DNA of 64,000 nucleotides from Shouchella clausii (GTDB lineage: Bacteria; Bacillota; Bacilli; Bacillales; Bacillaceae_D): the NCBI RefSeq assembly GCF_002250115.1, contig NZ_CP019985.1, positions 3,038,001 through 3,102,000 on the forward strand, in the 5' to 3' direction. Below, one piece after another: positions 52,926 to 61,814 of the stretch (positions within the stretch are counted from its first letter, which is position 1; each line of letters opens with the position of its first letter). A program made the translations under genes and the position numbers. The notes under the pieces were generated by a model. That model did not search any database, was not told where the DNA came from, and saw only the letters and a list, made by a program, of their open reading frames with translations.

Positions 52926-52940
52926 TTTGTTTACAGTCTG
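52926..52940 (+). repeat. Terminator-associated repeat, copy 3 (diverged)
   Basis: TTTGTTTACAGTCTG differs by one base from the matching 15 bases of the two 19-base copies at 31753 and 37893. Its last base is the first base of the terminator stem. Confidence 0.65.
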
Positions 52941-52967
52941 AAGCTGCCTAAAAGGGCAGCTTCTTTT
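52940..52967 (+). terminator. Rho-independent terminator before the esterase gene
   Basis: A 9-bp perfect stem GAAGCTGCC/GGCAGCTTC with a 6-base loop and TTTT. Confidence 0.85.
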
Positions 52968-52988
52968 ACCAAGGGAGGAAGGGAACCA

Positions 52989-53774
52989 ATGTTTTTAATT
53001 GAAGAACGGGAGATCGGCTCTGTACCGCTATTACATCTTACAGACAATGACGGCCCTGCGAAAAAGCCAGTGCTTCTTTTCTATCATGGAATCACAAGTG
53101 CAAAAGAGCATAACTTACATATTGCCTATACATTTGCAAAGAAAGGGTTCCGCGTTCTTTTGCCTGATGCCCTTCACCATGGTGAGCGGGAAAAAAGCAT
53201 TGTTGGTGAGAAGCGCTATTTATCCTTTTGGGATATTGTTTTGCAATCGATTCACGAAGTCCCTACTATCGCCGAGCCTTTTTTGCAAGAAGGATTGATC
53301 GATGAGAACCGGATAGCGATTGGCGGCACGTCCATGGGGGCGATTACTGCTTATGGCGCATTGGCAGCTTATCCATGGCTTTGTTCAGGTTGTTGTTTTA
53401 TGGGAGCGCCCCAATATATGGAATTTTCGAAAGCGATGTTTGAAAAGCTCGAACAACACGGAGTGGAAGTGAAAGAAGCGCAGAAAGAAGCCGTGCTAGC
53501 AAAGATCAGCCCGTTTGACTTGACGGCTGACATCGAACGATTAAATGGGCGTCCTTTGTTTATCTGGCATGGAAAGCAAGATGACACAGTGCCTTTTATG
53601 TATGCTGAACAATTTGCCAATCGGTTGTTCGATGCTTATCAAGGCAAAACAGACCGCTTTCAGTTTATCGCAGAGGAAGGCGCCGGCCATAAAATTTCTA
53701 GAAAGGCAATGCTTGCGGCGGCAGAGTTTCTCCCGCAAGCAATGGGAAGTTCTCATGTTTCTCGTACAACATAA
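52989..53774 (+). CDS. Alpha/beta hydrolase (esterase, YitV-like)
   Basis: A 261-residue serine hydrolase. Nucleophile Ser in GGTSMGAI (near residue 118), Asp in WHGKQDDTVPF and His in EGAGHKIS complete the triad, and the oxyanion region is FYHGITSAKEHN. The start at ATG 52989 has GGGAGGAAGGG upstream. The frame is open further upstream, but that part crosses a terminator and is not coding. The end overlaps the YitT-family gene by 20 bases. Confidence 0.9.
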   Translation: MFLIEEREIGSVPLLHLTDNDGPAKKPVLLFYHGITSAKEHNLHIAYTFAKKGFRVLLPDALHHGEREKSIVGEKRYLSFWDIVLQSIHEVPTIAEPFLQEGLIDENRIAIGGTSMGAITAYGALAAYPWLCSGCCFMGAPQYMEFSKAMFEKLEQHGVEVKEAQKEAVLAKISPFDLTADIERLNGRPLFIWHGKQDDTVPFMYAEQFANRLFDAYQGKTDRFQFIAEEGAGHKISRKAMLAAAEFLPQAMGSSHVSRTT

Positions 53775-54597
53775 TCTTTTTAGAGAAGCCGGGAAAATTT
53801 TTATTGTTCTTGCCGGTTCATTTCTGCTTGCTTGTTCGCTAAACTTATTTCTAATTCCCGCTGACGTGTTTGCCAGCGGTTTTACGGGCGTAGCCCAGCT
53901 TCTTTCTTATATTCTTCCTTTATCAACAGGAACGTTGCTTTTGCTTTTAAACATACCAGTTGCCATTTTAGGTTGGCTTAAAGTGGGAAAAAGCTTTACA
54001 GTGTACAGTTTTGCCAGTGTCGCCATGACGACGCTTTTTCTTGAGCTAATTCCTGTCCATGCTTTATCGTCGGATATTATGCTTAATGCTGTCTTTGGGG
54101 GCGTTATCGGCGCAACAGGAGCAGGCCTGCTCCTTAAATGGGGCGCTTCATCTGGCGGGCTAGACATCATTGCCCTTGTGCTAGCCCGGTATACGGATCG
54201 ACCAGTCGGCAGCTTTTTCTTCCTCCTCAATTCCATTATTGTTGTTGCTTCCGGACTACTGCTTGATCCTGAAAAAGCATTATTTACATTAATATCCATA
54301 TACGTCACTTCTCGCTTTATTGATGCGATTCATACACGCTACGTGAAGCTGACAGCCATGGTTGTCACAAAAAAACCTGATTTATTAAATAAGGCGATTC
54401 ATGAACGGCTGACGAGGGGAATTACCAGAATCCCAGCAAAAGGCGGATATACGTTTGAGGAAAAGGAAATGCTTGTCATTGTCATCACTCGCTATGAATT
54501 GTATGATTTAAAAAACATCATCGAAGAAGTCGATCCGGAAGCCTTTACGAATATTGTCGAGACAGCCAGTATCTTTGGCTTGTTCCGCAAAGATTAG
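53755..54597 (+). CDS. YitT-family membrane protein (DUF2179)
   Basis: A 280-residue protein with five or six membrane segments in the first 185 residues (LFLIPADVFASGFTGVAQLLSY, GGVIGATGAGLLLKWGASSGG). The C-terminal DUF2179 domain is cytoplasmic (TRGITRIPAKGGYTFEEKEML). It is one of several paralogues common in Bacilli, of unknown transport role. The true start is ATG 53755, within the end of the hydrolase gene; the longer frame from 53545 is only that gene read in another frame. Confidence 0.92.
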   Translation: MFLVQHNLFREAGKIFIVLAGSFLLACSLNLFLIPADVFASGFTGVAQLLSYILPLSTGTLLLLLNIPVAILGWLKVGKSFTVYSFASVAMTTLFLELIPVHALSSDIMLNAVFGGVIGATGAGLLLKWGASSGGLDIIALVLARYTDRPVGSFFFLLNSIIVVASGLLLDPEKALFTLISIYVTSRFIDAIHTRYVKLTAMVVTKKPDLLNKAIHERLTRGITRIPAKGGYTFEEKEMLVIVITRYELYDLKNIIEEVDPEAFTNIVETASIFGLFRKD

Positions 54598-54609
54598 GGA
54601 GGATTTTTG

Positions 54610-55101
54610 ATGAAAAAGTGGAATGTGCTTATAGCGCTTATTTTCATATTGGTGCTCTGCGCATGCGGCGGACAGCCAGAAGAAGAAAATCCGGATATTC
54701 CGGCAGGAGGAGATGCCTCAGTGAGCACTGAATGGACGTTTGACGTTCGTGCAAAGCAATCAGGCGAGATGTTGGAAGTCGAAATGGATGTAAAAAACGA
54801 ATCGGATGAGCAGCAAACACTTGTCTTTCCATCGTCCCAAGAATACGAGCTTGTGCTTAAGAATGAGGAAGGGGAAGAGGTTTTCCGTTATTCAGAAAAC
54901 CATATGTTTGCCCAAGTCATTGTTGAGCGCCAATTTGAACCAGGAGAACAAATTGAGCTGCAAAAGGAACGAATTCCAGTTGGCGATTTACCAGCTGGCC
55001 ATTATACATTAACAGCAGAGTTAGCTGTATCCAAAGAAACAATCGAAGCGCAAGGAGACGATAATCCGTTTGTACAAACAGTAGAAGTGGAAATCGAATA
55101 A
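54610..55101 (+). CDS. Lipoprotein with BsuPI-type proteinase-inhibitor domain
   Basis: A 163-residue predicted lipoprotein: signal segment LIALIFILVLCAC with lipidated Cys19, an acidic linker, then an immunoglobulin-like beta domain resembling the intracellular proteinase inhibitor BsuPI (VEMDVKNESDEQQTLVFPSSQEYE, YSENHMFAQ, LPAGHYTL). Whether it inhibits a protease is not known. ATG 54610 after GGGAGG. A very strong terminator follows. Confidence 0.88.
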   Translation: MKKWNVLIALIFILVLCACGGQPEEENPDIPAGGDASVSTEWTFDVRAKQSGEMLEVEMDVKNESDEQQTLVFPSSQEYELVLKNEEGEEVFRYSENHMFAQVIVERQFEPGEQIELQKERIPVGDLPAGHYTLTAELAVSKETIEAQGDDNPFVQTVEVEIE

Positions 55102-55110
55102 GCGCATTAG

Positions 55111-55152
55111 ACGCCTAAAGGGGTAGCAAAAGCTACCCCTTTAGGCGTTTTT
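55111..55152. terminator. Strong terminator after the lipoprotein gene, overlapping the 51-residue gene
   Basis: A 17-bp perfect stem (55111-55127 with 55132-55148), loop AAAA, followed by a T run on the plus strand. The left side is T-poor on the minus strand. The minus-strand gene at 55133-55288 ends inside this stem. Confidence 0.9.
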
Positions 55153-55288
55153 CACTTTCTGCTTTCAAGGCTTCTATGAATGTTTGCCATTCCGGTCTCC
55201 CTTGTTCAGCAGGCGGCAAATCGATGTAGTTTTCATTCAGAATTTGTGCTTTTTCGCTGTTCCAAAAATGCTCAAACAGTGGGTTCAT
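55133..55288 (-). CDS. Small acidic protein coupled to the SNF2 gene
   Basis: A 51-residue frame starts with ATG at 55288, overlapping the SNF2 stop (ATGA), and has AAAGGAGCAGC as ribosome binding site. The product begins MNPLFEHFWNSEKAQIL and has a helical, charged end (FIEALKAESEKRLKG). Good start signal, coupling overlap and coherent composition make it a real gene. Its stop lies in the terminator stem. I know no function; the position suggests it works with the SNF2 ATPase. Confidence 0.75.
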   Translation of the reverse strand: MNPLFEHFWNSEKAQILNENYIDLPPAEQGRPEWQTFIEALKAESEKRLKG

Positions 55289-58278
55289 TCGCTGCTCCTT
55301 TCTGTATGGCTGAGTTGAATAAGGGAAAGCAATTCATCATCATTTAATTCTGTTAAAAACGCAGGTGTCTGCAGAACCCCTTCAGCAAGCGCTTTTTTTC
55401 CATTGATAAGCTGATCAATTCGTTCTTCGACAGTGCCAGCCGTCAGCAGTTTGTATACTTGGACAGGCTTAGTCTGACCGATCCTGTAAGCACGGTCTGT
55501 TGCTTGGTTTTCAACAGCCGGGTTCCACCACCGGTCGTAGTGAATCACGTTTGTTGCTTTTGTTAAGTTTAAGCCGACGCCCCCTGCTTTCAACGACAAG
55601 ACAAATGCGGCCGCATGTGGATCGTGTTGAAATTGGTCAATGGCCATACGCCGTTGGCTACGGGATAGGCCACCGTGTAAAAAAGGTACAGACATCCCGT
55701 AACGTGCCTGCAATTCTTGGCTAATCAATTTGCCCATCTCTTTATACTGCGTAAAGATCAAGACACTCTCGCCTTTTGAGAAAATGCTGGCGACAATGTC
55801 GAGGAAAGCATCCCATTTCCCTGATTGATGCCCGGCTATATCCCCGTCTTTATAAAATTGAGCGGGGTGATTGCAAATTTGTTTCATCCGTGTAATGGCG
55901 CGCAGGATCATTGCTTTCCGTTCCAAATTAGCGACTGTGGCGAGGCGTTCTGACACATCTTCCACTACTGCTTGGTAAAGGGCAGCTTGTTCCAGGGAAA
56001 GGGGGACAGACTCGGTCGTTTCCCGCTTGTTTGGCAATTGTAGTCCAGTAGCAGGGTCGTTTTTCGTACGGCGCAACAAAAACGGACGTATTAACGTTTG
56101 TAACGCTTGTTGTTTCGTTTCATCATGGTCTCGCTCAATCGGGCGTATATAGGCTTTGTGAAAGCCGGCAAATGAGCCGAGCAACGATGGATTGAGCAAG
56201 TCCATCAATGACCACAATTCTTGAAGCCGGTTTTCAATCGGCGTTCCTGTTAAAGCAATGCGGTGTGTAGCCGACAGCTGGCGGATCGCTTGCCGCTGTT
56301 TTGTGTTTTTGTTTTTTATATGTTGAGCTTCATCCAAAATCAGGCCATTCCAGTGGACACTTTTGAAAAAGCGAGCATCCCTTAACGCGAGAGCATATGA
56401 AGTTAGAACGAGATCTACTTCGGCCAGCCTTGCGTCTCCTTTTTCGAGGCGATCTTGGCCGTGGTGGATGAACACCTTTAAGCTCGGCGCAAATCTTTTA
56501 CATTCGTCGGCCCAGTTGTAAAGCAACGAAGTTGGGCAGATGAGGAGGAATGGCGCTGTTTGTTGCTCCGTTTGCTGTTCTTGGACATATAACATATAGG
56601 CGATTGTTTGAATCGACTTGCCTAAGCCCATATCGTCGGCTAAACAGCCGCCAAAGCCAACTTTGCGCAAATGGGAAAGCCAATCAAGCCCTTGTTTTTG
56701 GTAAGGCCTTAACGCGCCTTTTAAGGCGGAAGGCATTGTTACCGGTTCAGGCTGCTGCTTATAGAGCGCCGTCAGCCTCTCTTCTAGCTCGTCTGTCCAT
56801 TCTAGCTGAAATGGAACAGTGGCAAGGGCTTCGGGGACATCTTGTGTTTTCGTGATTTTCCAAGCATCCAAATAAGTAAAACGGCTATTGATATCTTCGA
56901 GATAGGCTTTAAGTTGCTTTGCTAACGTTGGGTCCCAAGCTAGCCACTGGCCGTTTACATAAAGAAATGGTTTGTTTTCTTGTACATATTGGTTAAACGT
57001 TTCCTCTGTAACGGCTTGCCCGCCAATGGAGACTGTGTATTGGAAGTTCGCTAAATCTTGCCAGTTTAAAACGGGGTCTGCCCCGTTTTGTGCATTTTGG
57101 TGATCGCCAATCAGGCGAACGCTTAATGGACTTCGCTCTTTAAGCCATTTTGGCACGATCAATTGGATGCCCATTTCAGCAAGTTGCCTGTCGTAAGTGG
57201 TAAAGAGCTGATACGCTTCTTCAGCGCTCATCGTCTTTGTAGGAGCTCCCAGCGACAGGCCTGCTAGTAGCGGAATGTGCTTCGATATTAGCAAAACATC
57301 GCTTTTTAACCGTGAGACAGGGTTTGTCCGCCAAGGATGACTGCCAGCCATCAGCTGTTCCATGCCTACTAATGTTTCTGGACGGTTGCGGTCAGCTACA
57401 GATAAAGAGACAGACCAGCTTTCCTTTGGGGATGGTGGATCGTGTAAAACAAGAGCTGTTTGAAACGGCTCCGCCCTTTTAAGGCCCAGCTGTTCTGCAA
57501 ACAATGTGCTTGGCGGTGAAACTGTCTTCGAGCGGCCTGTTTCCAATGAATGCAAAAAAGGCACCATTTCCTGGGGAACGGCTTGTTTCCAAGCAGCAAA
57601 GGCAGCAGAGACGTTGTCAGCAGAAAGGAGGGAACGGACGGCCTCATCAATGAGCGTTTTCAGCAATGTGGTTGTGTGGTGCTCGAGTTCGTCGGTTTGT
57701 CTATCGCTGTCGGCCATTTGACTTGAGCGCAAAGAAAGAGCTGCTTTAGGCAGACTGGCAAAACAGTCTTTATACCAAGCGTCATTAATTGTTAATTTCC
57801 ATAACCCGTCTTGTCCTGGCACGACAAGGCCTGCTCGTATAAATCCATAAATGCTTTCTACAATGGCAAGCCATGCTGAAAAGTCCGCCCCTAGGCAAAG
57901 GGGTTCTTTCTGTTTCCATGTCTGAAAAACAGGGAAATAAGCGATAAATTGTTTTATGGATAACGTGATTCCTTCGACTGGAAATGGATAGGCGTCCCAA
58001 CCTTCATTCGCTTGGTAAATCGTTGCCTCCCCCGCAGGTGATTGAAACAGGCGATTGTGGAGTGGGGCGTCCAGTAAAGCACGATCTGTCTCAATAAATG
58101 TGCCGTAAAAGGAATCAGGATCTTCTTGAAAAAGAAGCAGTTTCAATTCAAATGGCGGAACCAAAAAAGGATACATAAACCCATTTTGTCCAGTTCCTTT
58201 TCCTTGCGGTTGTTCGCCCCATAGAAAAAAACGACTGTCAATCCAGCCTCCATGGATCCAAATGCTACTGCTTTTCAA
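55285..58278 (-). CDS. SNF2-family DNA translocase/helicase
   Basis: A 997-residue SNF2 ATPase like B. subtilis YwqA. The ATPase half runs from about 530 to the end: motif I DDMGLGKSIQT, motif II DEAQHIKN, motif III LTGTPIENRLQ, motif V SLKAGGVGLNLT, and motif VI DRWWNPAVENQATDRAYRIGQ. The N-terminal half is an SNF2-associated beta-rich region of unknown function. TTG start with GAGGAG 10 bases upstream, inside the end of the preceding gene (14-base overlap). It likely remodels DNA-protein complexes. Confidence 0.93.
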   Translation of the reverse strand: MKSSSIWIHGGWIDSRFFLWGEQPQGKGTGQNGFMYPFLVPPFELKLLLFQEDPDSFYGTFIETDRALLDAPLHNRLFQSPAGEATIYQANEGWDAYPFPVEGITLSIKQFIAYFPVFQTWKQKEPLCLGADFSAWLAIVESIYGFIRAGLVVPGQDGLWKLTINDAWYKDCFASLPKAALSLRSSQMADSDRQTDELEHHTTTLLKTLIDEAVRSLLSADNVSAAFAAWKQAVPQEMVPFLHSLETGRSKTVSPPSTLFAEQLGLKRAEPFQTALVLHDPPSPKESWSVSLSVADRNRPETLVGMEQLMAGSHPWRTNPVSRLKSDVLLISKHIPLLAGLSLGAPTKTMSAEEAYQLFTTYDRQLAEMGIQLIVPKWLKERSPLSVRLIGDHQNAQNGADPVLNWQDLANFQYTVSIGGQAVTEETFNQYVQENKPFLYVNGQWLAWDPTLAKQLKAYLEDINSRFTYLDAWKITKTQDVPEALATVPFQLEWTDELEERLTALYKQQPEPVTMPSALKGALRPYQKQGLDWLSHLRKVGFGGCLADDMGLGKSIQTIAYMLYVQEQQTEQQTAPFLLICPTSLLYNWADECKRFAPSLKVFIHHGQDRLEKGDARLAEVDLVLTSYALALRDARFFKSVHWNGLILDEAQHIKNKNTKQRQAIRQLSATHRIALTGTPIENRLQELWSLMDLLNPSLLGSFAGFHKAYIRPIERDHDETKQQALQTLIRPFLLRRTKNDPATGLQLPNKRETTESVPLSLEQAALYQAVVEDVSERLATVANLERKAMILRAITRMKQICNHPAQFYKDGDIAGHQSGKWDAFLDIVASIFSKGESVLIFTQYKEMGKLISQELQARYGMSVPFLHGGLSRSQRRMAIDQFQHDPHAAAFVLSLKAGGVGLNLTKATNVIHYDRWWNPAVENQATDRAYRIGQTKPVQVYKLLTAGTVEERIDQLINGKKALAEGVLQTPAFLTELNDDELLSLIQLSHTERSSE

Positions 58279-59509
58279 GATGATTCAACTCCTCAATGAA
58301 TGCCCTGTACGTTTTGTACACTTTTTTCAATTTCCCGATATACTCCGTATAACGCACATGTTGGCCAAGCACCTGGTACAATTCTTTTAAGCGAATGACA
58401 TATTCAGCTGCTGCCACATAATGTTTTCTAGACCGTTTTTCCACCAGCCTGACGATAAATTGGTGATAAACAGGAAGAGCCAGTTCTGGACGGTTCGTTG
58501 CAAGCGCCTCAAGGAGCTTGATTTTTGGCGGTTGCAATGACAGTGGGTTTTTTTCATACAACAAAAAATAATCACGCGCTTGATCAAAATAGCGGTAACG
58601 GTTTAAAAGCTGTACGTAAACGATTCGCGTTGCCTCGTTATAAAGGCGTTCTTCCAGCTTAGGCAATAGGTACGCAAGCACAGATGATACTTGCTCTTGT
58701 CCCATTGCTGCTACAAGCTGTTCAAACCGTGTAAACATCGGAGCCTGGAGCCAGCGGTCCCACGTTCCGTAATGAACGGAAGTGGCTGGCTGCAAGGCAG
58801 TTTCAGACTCATCCGCATACCGCTGAAGCGAACCAAGGTGGCTTTTCTGATCCGGGAATAGCTGGCTTAGCCAATGCTGAATTTGCCGATGGCGCCCCCG
58901 TTTGGCCAGAAGCATAAAGTGGTCCTCTACATCGTAAGTAGCGAGGTTGTTTGTCGCCACTAAAAACTGCAATGCTTGCAATTCCTTGCCAATAAACAAA
59001 TAAAAATAGCTGGCTGCTAAGCGAACTTGTTTTGCTGCATCGCCAAAACGCGTTTTGGCAAAGGACTGCTCAATCGCTTCAAGGGAAGCAGCAGAAAAAA
59101 CAGGCAAGCTGGCTTGCAACAGTTTTGGCCATGGGGACTGGCCGTCTTTCAAGCTAGCTTTAAGTTGTTTGACGACCTCTTTCCCATATAGACGTTCTTC
59201 TTTGGTGGCGCTAAGTTGTTTCAAGTAGGCGAGCAAATAACCATGAATGGATTCGAAAAAGTGGTCTATGCGCCGTTCGCACGCTTGCAAGCGCCCTTCT
59301 GTTTGCGCCTCGGCATAGATCGTCTTGATAAACAACATATAGCCGCGCCAATGGGGTTCAACAGTGGCTTCGACGCTTCGCTTTGCTTCAAGGGCAAGCA
59401 CTTCTATATGGGCAGGTGAAAAATACCTTGAAGAAACAAGCTTCCGGTATGTCGTTGAAAGCGTAGGGCCAAGTTGCATAGCAAGTGAATCTTGAAGATG
59501 TTGATTCAC
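58265..59509 (-). CDS. YwqB-like protein lacking the SWIM zinc finger
   Basis: A 414-residue, largely alpha-helical protein. The C-terminal segment (YHQFIVRLVEKRSRKHYVAAAEYVIRLKELYQVLG, then RAFIEELNHLEKQ) resembles the C-terminus of SWIM proteins encoded before SNF2 genes in Bacilli (YwqB, about 540 residues). The SWIM signature CxCxnCxH is not found; only one or two scattered Cys occur. The zinc finger appears to be lost or the family differs. GTG start after GAGGTGACAGC. Coupled to the SNF2 gene. Confidence 0.7.
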   Translation of the reverse strand: MNQHLQDSLAMQLGPTLSTTYRKLVSSRYFSPAHIEVLALEAKRSVEATVEPHWRGYMLFIKTIYAEAQTEGRLQACERRIDHFFESIHGYLLAYLKQLSATKEERLYGKEVVKQLKASLKDGQSPWPKLLQASLPVFSAASLEAIEQSFAKTRFGDAAKQVRLAASYFYLFIGKELQALQFLVATNNLATYDVEDHFMLLAKRGRHRQIQHWLSQLFPDQKSHLGSLQRYADESETALQPATSVHYGTWDRWLQAPMFTRFEQLVAAMGQEQVSSVLAYLLPKLEERLYNEATRIVYVQLLNRYRYFDQARDYFLLYEKNPLSLQPPKIKLLEALATNRPELALPVYHQFIVRLVEKRSRKHYVAAAEYVIRLKELYQVLGQHVRYTEYIGKLKKVYKTYRAFIEELNHLEKQ

Positions 59510-59640
59510 GCTGTCACCTCATTCACAAAAACAGTATCCCTTTATTTTACTTCTTTTGGCGGAGAAAAAAAAGTGGTGTTGCAAGTGAGCGGGGGGAAGA
59601 GGCACGAAAAAGGCTTGTCCACGTTCAATTTCGCCCCCGT

Positions 59641-59670
59641 AAAAAAGCAAGCACGTTGGTTGGTGCTTGC
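59641..59670 (-). terminator. Terminator of the 59680-60285 gene
   Basis: GCAAGCAC (59647-59654) pairs with GTGCTTGC (59663-59670); on the minus strand a run of six T follows. Confidence 0.85.
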
Positions 59671-59679
59671 AAAAAGCGG

Positions 59680-60285
59680 CTACTTGTTTAAGAGCTGCTC
59701 AATTTGCGTTCGGCGGTTTACAAGTTTTTTTAACCGCTGTTTGTGGGTGGAAATACGAGGGGCATCTTTAGCTTCTATTGCTTCAAACAATTCCATTAAC
59801 ACATAGTCGATTTCCAAGTTTAGCATATTATAAAGCGTACGCGGGCCAAGCGCTTTGCCATCATCTTTGTATTGAACCATCGAACCGTTTTTATTCATCA
59901 TGATTTTCTCACTCCCGTCAATTTCAATCATGGATTCAACATCCCCGCCATTATAAGACGTAATATAGAGTGGTCCTTTGCTGGTTCGTTTGACAATCCC
60001 ATTTCCTTTTTCTGATTGCAACAGGTTTTCCAGAGCGTCTGAAAGCACATCATCATACACATACAACACTTTTGCTTGCATTGTTAAAAATTCGTCATTG
60101 CGGATGAAGGGAAGTTCGTGTGTCAATTCCCCAAGCTCTACTGTCAAATAAATCGTTTTGGCGTCATAGCGCCAAAAAAGTGCATAGTGCTGGCCCATCA
60201 TGCGTTTAATAAATTGATGGAGGGCCGCTTTGGACAGATTGATTGAAAGTTCTTGAAATTCGATCGGCGTAAAGGAATCACGCAT
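59680..60285 (-). CDS. Conserved-looking protein of unknown function
   Basis: A 201-residue soluble protein with no membrane segment. The first part (residues 8-75) has alternating strands (YALFWRYDAKTIYLTVEL), the middle holds YITSYNGGDVESMIEIDG, and the end is a basic helix (RLKKLVNRRTQIEQLLNK). AAGGAG precedes the ATG and a terminator follows, so it is a single-gene unit. I do not recognise the family. Confidence 0.75.
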   Translation of the reverse strand: MRDSFTPIEFQELSINLSKAALHQFIKRMMGQHYALFWRYDAKTIYLTVELGELTHELPFIRNDEFLTMQAKVLYVYDDVLSDALENLLQSEKGNGIVKRTSKGPLYITSYNGGDVESMIEIDGSEKIMMNKNGSMVQYKDDGKALGPRTLYNMLNLEIDYVLMELFEAIEAKDAPRISTHKQRLKKLVNRRTQIEQLLNK

Positions 60286-60349
60286 GATTCAAGCACTCCT
60301 TTTTCGACCTCAGGGCATCTTTTCGAGATTGCTTTATCCTATGTAAAAA

Positions 60350-60402
60350 AGCGAAAAAAAAGAAGCAAAACGCCCAGGTTCGAAAAAAATAGGCGTTTTG
60401 CT
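60350..60402 (-). terminator. Terminator of the GNAT gene
   Basis: An 11-bp stem (60364-60374 with 60392-60402) with a 17-base loop; eight T follow on the minus strand. Confidence 0.85.
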
Positions 60403-60407
60403 CCCCT

Positions 60408-60866
60408 TTAGAAGCGAAAGCTGTACCGCTTCGATACAACATCGTAAAAGCCAAGAGAGTTGTATAATGCTTTCGTCGCTTCATTATTCATGCCAGTTTC
60501 TAATTCAATGCCTTTAATTTTGTGTTGCTCCGCCCAATAAATAATGCGCAACAATAGTTTTTTAGCAATACCTTGGTTCCGGTACGCTTCTTCTACATAC
60601 AATTCATTCAACCAAATGTACTTTCCGCCTTTTTGAAAGCTCGTCAACGTGTTAAAAAAGGCAAATGCCACTGCTTTCCCTTCTAGTCTTGCGATAAAAA
60701 AATAGACGTGTGAATCAGGGTGCAGCGCTTCCTCCAAAATTTTTTCAATTTGTGACAATGCTTTTTTACCGGCAATCGCATGGAGCTGTTTTTCAAACAG
60801 GCTAGTCAACTCCCGCTTCGTTGTCTCTGTAGTCGTGTCTGAAGTTAATTCCAAAATTTCAATCAT
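60408..60866 (-). CDS. GNAT-family N-acetyltransferase
   Basis: A 152-residue acetyltransferase with the acetyl-CoA-binding motif A LYVEEAYRNQGIAKKLL (near residue 92) and motif B GIELETGMNNEATKALYNSLGF. The acceptor is unknown. GGGAGGGG precedes the ATG. It follows the Cof phosphatase gene on the same strand with 25 bases between. Confidence 0.93.
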   Translation of the reverse strand: MIEILELTSDTTTETTKRELTSLFEKQLHAIAGKKALSQIEKILEEALHPDSHVYFFIARLEGKAVAFAFFNTLTSFQKGGKYIWLNELYVEEAYRNQGIAKKLLLRIIYWAEQHKIKGIELETGMNNEATKALYNSLGFYDVVSKRYSFRF

Positions 60867-60891
60867 GCCTCATCCCCTCCCGGCAACAAGT

Positions 60892-61701
60892 TTATAAATG
60901 GAGCACCTTTTCCAAATAGCAGGCGATGCCGTCCTTTTCATTTGTCTCAGTCACGTAGTCAGCAACCGCTTTAATTTCGTCGATGGCATTGCCCATCGCG
61001 ACGCCGTGACCAGCATATTCAATCATTTCATAGTCATTCTCTTCGTCGCCAAAGGCAATGACGTTTCCTTGGTCAATTCCGTAATCGTTGGCGATTCTTT
61101 CGAGAGCGGTTGCTTTCGTCACATTGCGTGGGGCGATTTCTAAAATACGCGTTTCGCCTTTCCACCAGCGTTGCAGTGTTGTTTCCGTTCCCGTCTCTTG
61201 CAAGGTGTCGTGAAGGACATTGACTTTTTCGGGCTTCGGTTCAATAAGAATAGCAGTTGGTGCTTCTTTCACGAGTGCATGTAGTTCTCCTGTCCCAGCA
61301 GGTTCAATGCCGTCGGTTAGAAACTCTGCAAAAAAGCCAGCTTGTTTTTTCATATAAAACGTGTCGCCGATTTCCACCATCATATTAAAGACGCCGATGG
61401 TTTCACATCGTTTGATTAACTCCTTGCTATAAGCAAGTGGGATCGATTCTAGTATCCTTGGATAATGAGCGTCTAAGGGGTGGTGAACCGAAGCGCCATT
61501 AAAATTGATGATCGGCGTCGTTAGCTGTAGTTCTTGATAATAACGTTTGCTTGCCCGGTAAGGGCGGCCGGTCGCAATCGCGATAACATGTCCCTGCTCT
61601 TTTGCTTTCATAAGCGCTGTTTTTGTCCGCGGCGAAATCTCTTGGTTTTTAAGCAGCAATGTGCCGTCTAAATCAAGAGCGATTAAATGTCTTTTAGCCA
61701 T
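60892..61701 (-). CDS. Cof-type HAD hydrolase
   Basis: A 269-residue phosphatase of HAD subfamily IIB. Motif I is ALDLDGTLL (nucleophile Asp near residue 8), motif II IATGRP, motif III Lys in RNVTKATAL, and motif IV FGDEENDYEMI. It dephosphorylates small sugar or flavin phosphates in this family. Start at ATG 61701 with AAAGGA upstream; ATG 61728 lacks a ribosome binding site. Confidence 0.93.
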   Translation of the reverse strand: MAKRHLIALDLDGTLLLKNQEISPRTKTALMKAKEQGHVIAIATGRPYRASKRYYQELQLTTPIINFNGASVHHPLDAHYPRILESIPLAYSKELIKRCETIGVFNMMVEIGDTFYMKKQAGFFAEFLTDGIEPAGTGELHALVKEAPTAILIEPKPEKVNVLHDTLQETGTETTLQRWWKGETRILEIAPRNVTKATALERIANDYGIDQGNVIAFGDEENDYEMIEYAGHGVAMGNAIDEIKAVADYVTETNEKDGIACYLEKVLHL

Positions 61702-61814
61702 ATTGAAGTCCTTTCTACAAATGGTCACAAAAAGCGATCCTCATCCCAGTGCAGCAGCCCGTAACGTATGCTATAGTTATAGAAGCGAACAATTGCGAAA
61801 GGAGAAAGCTTTGT

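Noticed and set aside
52857-52988. 44-codon upstream extension of the esterase gene
   Set aside because: It crosses the terminator stem at 52940-52963, and a strong binding site marks ATG 52989.
53545-53754. 70-codon N-terminal extension of the YitT-family gene
   Set aside because: It is the out-of-frame reading of the esterase gene; the YitT domain begins at 53755 and a plausible binding site stands before that ATG.
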